This document shows, piece after piece, positions 31,801 to 36,807 of a stretch of 36,807 nucleotides of DNA. Both the position numbers and the translations under genes were made by a program. Below the pieces are notes generated by a model. It searched no databases and had not been told where the DNA came from. It worked only from the letters and a program-made list of their open reading frames with translations. The first letter of the stretch is position 1, and each line of letters starts with the position of its first letter. The DNA lies in assembly GCF_000003815.2 (NCBI RefSeq), contig NC_049990.1, positions 6,996,307-7,033,113 of the forward strand. Reading direction: 5' to 3'. Origin of the DNA: Branchiostoma floridae. Taxonomy: Eukaryota > Chordata > Leptocardii > Amphioxiformes > Branchiostomatidae.

Positions 31801-32091
31801 GAGAAAACAGAATTGGCCCCCGTTCGCCCAATCTGTGTCACCCTCCAGCTCGGGATCAAGTCTGCCCAAGACGAATGAGTCTATCTTCGGGAGGAATCTC
31901 ACTTTCTGGGTAATAAGTCCTTCAGGGTTTTTCTGCACCATGTAACACATGACAGACATCAAACTGAGCTGACAATAGGAATACGTTACCACGGTTACCC
32001 CCAGGCAGGTGCTATCTACGCAAATCCTCCTCGTATGTCTACCAGCGACGCTCGAGGCAGCCAATTCCATTAGTCGGCACTGCATTGTCAC
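31801..32091 (-). other. Upstream part of antisense 136-codon frame
   Basis: Continuous with the LINE-like C-terminus. An ATG at 32086 (- strand) starts MQCRLMELAASSVAGR. The Cys-rich stretch FCFLCFHLCEDVCC lies just before the LINE-like end. It is possibly more of the same element, decayed, or chance. Confidence 0.25.
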
Positions 32092-33375
32092 ACCTCACAA
32101 ATTTACTGCAGCAATAACATTGTTCATTTAGCAACAAGTGAGCGGTCGTTAACTTTTGCCACTAAAATAAAAAAAGGGGAGAAGCGAACATTTGTCAGAA
32201 AAAAGTTTGAAGGAGCTGATTAATAAACATGACCATCAATGTACGTGCAAGCTAAGTCTCTAGTTCATAGGATAGTTTCTGAACTTGTATACAAGTATAT
32301 GAACTCTGAACTTTTGACTAATAGCGAGGAACTATTATGTAATCTTTGTTCGGGCATCTGGTCTCGGCGAAATTAAAACATACATCTTGCGTAAGGTAAT
32401 GGATGCACGCATTACCCACGATCCCGACGCCATGTTCCGCTGTCTGTGTTGTCAATCATAGCCGACGTTTCCTTGGGTACGACCAAGAAAAGATGACATT
32501 GTGACTAATGAAAATTATCTCCAGCGTGCATTCTTCACTTAAGTAGTACTTCTGGAAGTTCTGCGCGGGAGATAGCGGGTAATTGGGAGATTTATTACGT
32601 TGAAGTGGGTGGTAGGAAGTAATTGTGTTGGTACTTGATGAATGTAAGGGTTGCCGAGCCGAATTGAAGTATCATTTTAGCAGCTAAAATCGAAGTACTC
32701 TTGAACAGATGGATGTGGGATAAAAAGTCGTGTTGTCAGATTCGGGGCGATGATTTGAGGTTGTTGTAACAAGAGAAATGGCGAAGATGATTTGATCTAT
32801 GTACAGAAGTAGTGATTAGTCTATTTCCATCCAACAAATTGTGCCGATTAGTATATCGTGTGCAGTGATTCACTGTGGCAAGAGAGAGACATGCCAGGAG
32901 ACATGCCATGCCTTGCCTCCGCCCCCCCCCCCTCCCAACGACCTGGAGGTCAAGGGACTAGGTAGTAAGGTAGGGAGATGCACTGATTAATGATAATAGA
33001 ACAATTGAAGAAAGACAATTTTTTATTACATTATTGAAGTGTTCATTAAAGCTACACAGTCATTTAAGTTTGTAGTCAATCAATTTTACAAAGAAAATGA
33101 CTTGCATACAGCATAGTTTGATTACCATTCAGTCAAGCTGTTAGTCCAATTTATCATGTAGCTGGATTTTATAATAATCCAAATCCCCAAGAAACAGGAC
33201 TTACTCATTGACAAATGTTCAACTGAACAGCATCATTTTGGCCTGGAATGAGCAATCTGTCACTGTAATGGCATCACTTAATGCAGATGTACATGTAGAA
33301 CATGTGACTAGGTGAGCAGTGGGTCAAAAGTTGCCCCCCCAAAATTTATATTTTATTTACATTTGCAATGTTATA
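32092..33375. other. Non-coding segment, nothing firm
   Basis: A locally CpG-richer patch (about 32390-32480) includes ACGCATTACCCACGATCC and a GACGCCATGTT word, the latter YY1-like on the - strand. It is too weak to call a promoter. A C(8-9) run lies near 32923. Confidence 0.4.
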
Positions 33376-33510
33376 TTTGCAATGTCATAAATTTGTAGTG
33401 AAAAGAGTGACTGTGGCTCGAGTGAAAACTTGGAATCACCATAAACACCATGCCATGGAAGCACCGTAATTGCATAAACAAAGATGTACAGTATTGTAGA
33501 GTTTTCATGG
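33376..33510. repeat. MITE-like fragment
   Basis: AATCACCATAAACACCATG and ATGTACAGTATTG resemble the right half of the TACTGTAAA-ended family. The boundaries are unclear. The large overlapping frames 33357-33869 (-) and 33450-33812 (+) pass through it and cannot both be genes. Confidence 0.3.
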
Positions 33511-34720
33511 TTGTTTTTTATGTTTTCAGAATGGAGTCTATTAGTGTTAGGTTTTTGTATCCTACATGCATGTCTTATATGATAAATGGTCATGTTACAA
33601 TGTGGTACGGAGTTTCCTTTGCAAGATGGGAGAAACAGATAAATGTAATTGTATTTCCTGGCCAAAACAAATTGCCTGGCTTCAGCCCATTTATCTCGCC
33701 GTATAATACAAATGTTTGGAATGATCGGATATTTGACTATCTTTCTCAGACACATCCAGCATCCCGATACATCTTCCTTTGCAATTTCTGGCAGTGTGCA
33801 TTTTTCTTGTAGTTCCAACATTAAGAAGGCTTCTCTGACTAAGCTAGGAACATGATATTTGCCTGGCATTGAAAAGCCCCTCGCCTTGTTTTATGTGCTG
33901 CGTTCAATCATCACATCTTCAGCTGACTCATTTGTCTGTCTGGCAACGTTAACATGAAGTGTAATGTACATGTAATGAAAGGATAGTGCATATAGTTCCA
34001 TTAATTATTATTAGCACTGATGTGAGTTTTGCAGAATCATCTTTTTGGACCTCTTATCTATTGATGGAAAATGCAAAAGTAGTCCAACTTCAGTCAATTT
34101 AAGCCTCATTTTTCTCTTTTGTGAAGGTAGTAATTCACACTTCCAGTCCTGTGCCAGAGTAATCCTGTGCCATTCATTTTATTCTCTCTCTTTTATTCTG
34201 TCAAAAACCAATGTTAAGAAGATGTTCCTGGTAGTGACTTATCATCTCCAGCCAAACAGACCTGTGGCTTTTGTGAAGAACTTTTGGGATGTATGCTTAA
34301 AGGTAACACCAGCTGCATGTATATGTACTGATGCCAGTACATGTACAAGTACAGGTACAGCTACAGGTCTAAAATGTACCTGCTGTATCTGAACTATTTG
34401 ACTAAGTAACATGATTGAACAGTTAACAGAACATTTATTTAGACTTGACGTATCTCATGAAGATAACCTTTGTGTCCAAAAGGATCTCAAATCTCAAATG
34501 GTGCTGATTTCAATATCCATACAATGTTGCTAAGGTACAGTACAGATGCATTGGTGTTGTGTTTTTGTGAACCTTAATGGTTTTTGCAGTACACACATCT
34601 TGCATTACAACATCAGAATTACAAGCACAGCCCCAATTCTTCATGCACTGTGCATGTGAAGGTGATAAATGTATTTCTATCCCCAAAGATGTGCATTAGA
34701 GAGGAGCAAACTGTCCTGTT
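33511..34720. other. Non-coding segment, nothing recognised
   Basis: Includes a short TGTAC/AGTACA-rich patch (34315-34380) that gives a Thr/Cys-rich + frame. No exon of RAB6 seen. Confidence 0.4.
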
Positions 34721-34721
34721 T

Positions 34722-35171
34722 GCAGGAAAAACACATTTGTACATGCAAACATTTCAACACATGCACTTCCAGGAGCCAGAAAGCCTGTCCTTGGTGCTGA
34801 AATTCGCATTATGAGGAATATTGTTTGCAGGTCTGTTATCAATATGTATGTGCATAAGTGGCCTTGGTGACCACACCTTCCAGGAAAAACACATTCGTAC
34901 ATGAAAACAACATTTCACTTCACGCACTTCCAGGAGTAAGAGTACCTGTCCTTGGTGCTGAAATCCGCGTTATGAGGAATTGTTTGCAGGTCTGTTATCA
35001 ATATGTATGTTATTGATATTTATGGGCTTAGGTAGTCTTGCAAACAACATTTCACCACATGCACTTCCAAGAGCAAGAGTACCTGTCCTTGGTGCTGAAA
35101 ATTGCGTTATGAGGAATTGTTTGCAGGTCTGTTATCAATATGTATGGGCATAAGTGGCCTTGGTGACCTTT
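34722..35171 (+). repeat. Three-copy tandem repeat, unit about 135-158 bp
   Basis: Copies at about 34722-34879, 34880-35036 and 35037-35171 share CAACATTTCA, CACTTCCAGGAG, CTGTCCTTGGTGCTGAAA, TTATGAGGAAT, and GTTTGCAGGTCTGTTATCAA. The first two also share AGGAAAAACACATT. The third lacks the 5' part. All copies are highly similar, so the amplification is probably recent. Confidence 0.9.
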
Positions 35172-36432
35172 TTCTCCAACCCTAATGGAGCGGGGGTGAG
35201 CACGAACAACTTCCCTCCCAGAAATGGCCCCATCACTCCGCCGACTTCCAAGTCAGAGGTGGGAAAGCGTAATGGAAAATAGCCATTGACTCTACGGTCT
35301 GTCCAGAACCCTACATTCGTCTTACCATCGGTTGGCTTAAAGTTACGGCCGGGATTTTTGGGAGAGCGAAGGTGATTTTTTTGTTTTCAGCCATGCAATA
35401 GTGGTTCCTTTAAGGCAATATCAATTAATTTCTTTGGTTCACAGCAGGCTGTTCCCAAAAATTTGCCTATAAGGACCAACAAAAATTTCACCCCGTCCGT
35501 CTTAAACATCTCAACTTCATGAAATTGAGCATTTCCATTTTTAATGTATGTATTTAGGTTAAAGCGTAAAAAAGGAAAACCTTTGGCATTCCCTCAAGCA
35601 GCTTAAAATGTCATCTTTGACCTGTGCTTATGGGGCCAGGCATATACACTAACACAACTATCAGCCAACCCCCCTATGTTCAGACCCCCTGCATTAGGGT
35701 ATGTCAGAGCATAGGTGCGCTGAAACAGAGGGGTGTGGTAGAACATAGGAGTGTGGGAAAGTGCCTTTTGTTGTCATAATATGTTGAGTTTTCCAGCAGT
35801 AGCATCTTTAAGTTGCTTTGCATTGAGGCTTCTTGAGATGCCTTTGGCCAGGCTCAGGCATGGGTTGAAGATACGTTGATAATTCCTGACTTTGAATTTT
35901 CGGTGTTGGGCACCGGGGGTCAAAGTAAGTGTGCATGTATCGGGTACAGCTTGTACAGATCTGCCCAAGGGAAGTTAAGTGGGATTTAGAACTTGTTTTG
36001 CTTACATCATTTGAAGAAGAAGATCTGATATACTCTGGGATATTCAGTGTCTTGATCCCTATCCTGAGGGCTTTTCTCTACTATCTAAGCCGCATTTTCA
36101 TACATATATATTTTAGCGGTTTAAAGAGGAAAATCGTTTTTCCTTATGCTCATGTGAACATGGCCTTCCTACTGGGAAAGGACTCACATGGATTTTTAGT
36201 GAGAATCTGTGTCAAATGCTGTTTTTTTTAAACCTTGAAAAGGATTTCAAATCTTATTTCAAATCAGAGTTGCAAGTCAGTAAGGCTTAGTGATGGTTTT
36301 AGAAAATTTAAGAATTTCCTCTGAAAATGACAAATAGTTAAGAAGATGAAGGTTATAATGACAATCAGATGTAGAATGACAGAAGAAACACGTCATAAGT
36401 TTCTGACAGGGTAAAGAATTGGCACCAACAGT
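35172..36432. other. Non-coding segment, nothing recognised
   Basis: The + frame at 35929-36231 (100 codons) has a hydrophobic run and no domain. I do not support it as a gene. Confidence 0.4.
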
Positions 36433-36597
36433 TACTGTAAGTTGATTTCATGTAGCATCTCTTAAATTTCATGGCACAGAGAAAATAAAAACTTTGCCGG
36501 TGTCTTTGAGTTTACGGTCCAAATGGCAGTACTATTGCAATGAATAGTCTGTGAGAGTATATGTAAAAAAAGGAGCAAAATTACAAAATTTACAGTA
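36433..36597. mobile_element. Small MITE with TACTGTAA ends (165 bp)
   Basis: Starts TACTGTAAGTTGATTTCATG and ends AAATTTACAGTA. The ends agree with the element at 13399-13569, as does the interior (GAGAAAATAAAAACTTTGC, then GTGTCTTTGAGTTTACGGT). TA at each outer end fits a TA target duplication. Confidence 0.7.
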
Positions 36598-36807
36598 CAA
36601 CCTTAAGGTTAATACTTTAGAGATAGAATGGTCGTGCAACAGTGTTTCGATGCCTTGAGTGGTACGAGTAGGGTGGCTCTAAATCTACTATCGAATGGAG
36701 ACGAGTTACCGATCGTCATGGAACGAATGAGTCACAAATACAGCACAGAATTTTACGACAGCTGTGAAGCTAATCTACTTTCCACTGTGTGGCTTGAAAT
36801 GTAAGGC
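36598..36807. other. Right edge, nothing recognised
   Basis: No coding exon or repeat identified in the last 210 bp. Confidence 0.4.

Noticed and set aside
32390-32480. Second promoter-like patch for the antisense frames
   Set aside because: CpG enrichment is slight, and only one weak YY1-like word is present. It is not enough to call.
33357-33869. 170-codon antisense and 120-codon sense frames overlapping each other
   Set aside because: Mutual overlap, AT-rich composition and a MITE-like segment within them suggest chance. No motif was recognised.

Overview
This window is animal nuclear DNA, not microbial. It contains one recognisable protein-coding gene, split by very long introns and embedded in interspersed repeats. 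The gene is RAB6, on the + strand. Its first coding exon (10179-10248) and second coding exon (26942-27000) join in frame to give the first 43 residues of a Rab6 GTPase, with canonical GT/AG splice sites. Everything from the third exon on is missing: it lies either inside the 100-N assembly gap just after exon 2 (27146-27245) or beyond the right edge. The repeat content (tRNA-derived SINE heads, small MITEs ending in TACTGTAAA, a hAT-type MITE, LINE remnants and a Penelope-type hammerhead motif) suggests a marine invertebrate, possibly an amphioxus. That species guess is inference.

Layout. 1-9956 is upstream of RAB6 and I see no gene in it. It holds a 95-bp satellite-like array (512-1255), an assembly gap, a reverse-transcriptase remnant, a complete 427-bp hAT MITE with an 8-bp target-site duplication, several tandem duplications, and a compound tetranucleotide microsatellite. 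9957-10178 is a TATA-less, CpG-bearing promoter and 5'UTR with an E-box palindrome, a perfect CRE, and NRF1-like and ETS sites. 10249-26941 is RAB6 intron 1. It carries several MITE copies, tRNA-derived SINEs, a long hairpin element, a direct repeat bracketing a MITE, a cluster of nuclear-receptor half sites, and a hammerhead-ribozyme motif set between 20-bp inverted repeats (14554-14710). 27001-36807 is intron 2 or later, with a second gap, a promoter-like CpG-rich patch (27840-28010), tandem duplications, a LINE 3' end on the - strand, and another MITE.

The most interesting signal is the hammerhead motif, which has a helix III only two base pairs long and self-complementary (ACGT), the layout expected of dimer-active ribozymes in Penelope-like elements. 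The second is the 95-bp array, in which every well-preserved unit carries two palindromes with the same TGG loop. No CRISPR array, rRNA gene or functional tRNA gene was seen. Most open frames longer than 60 codons here look like chance or repeat-driven frames.
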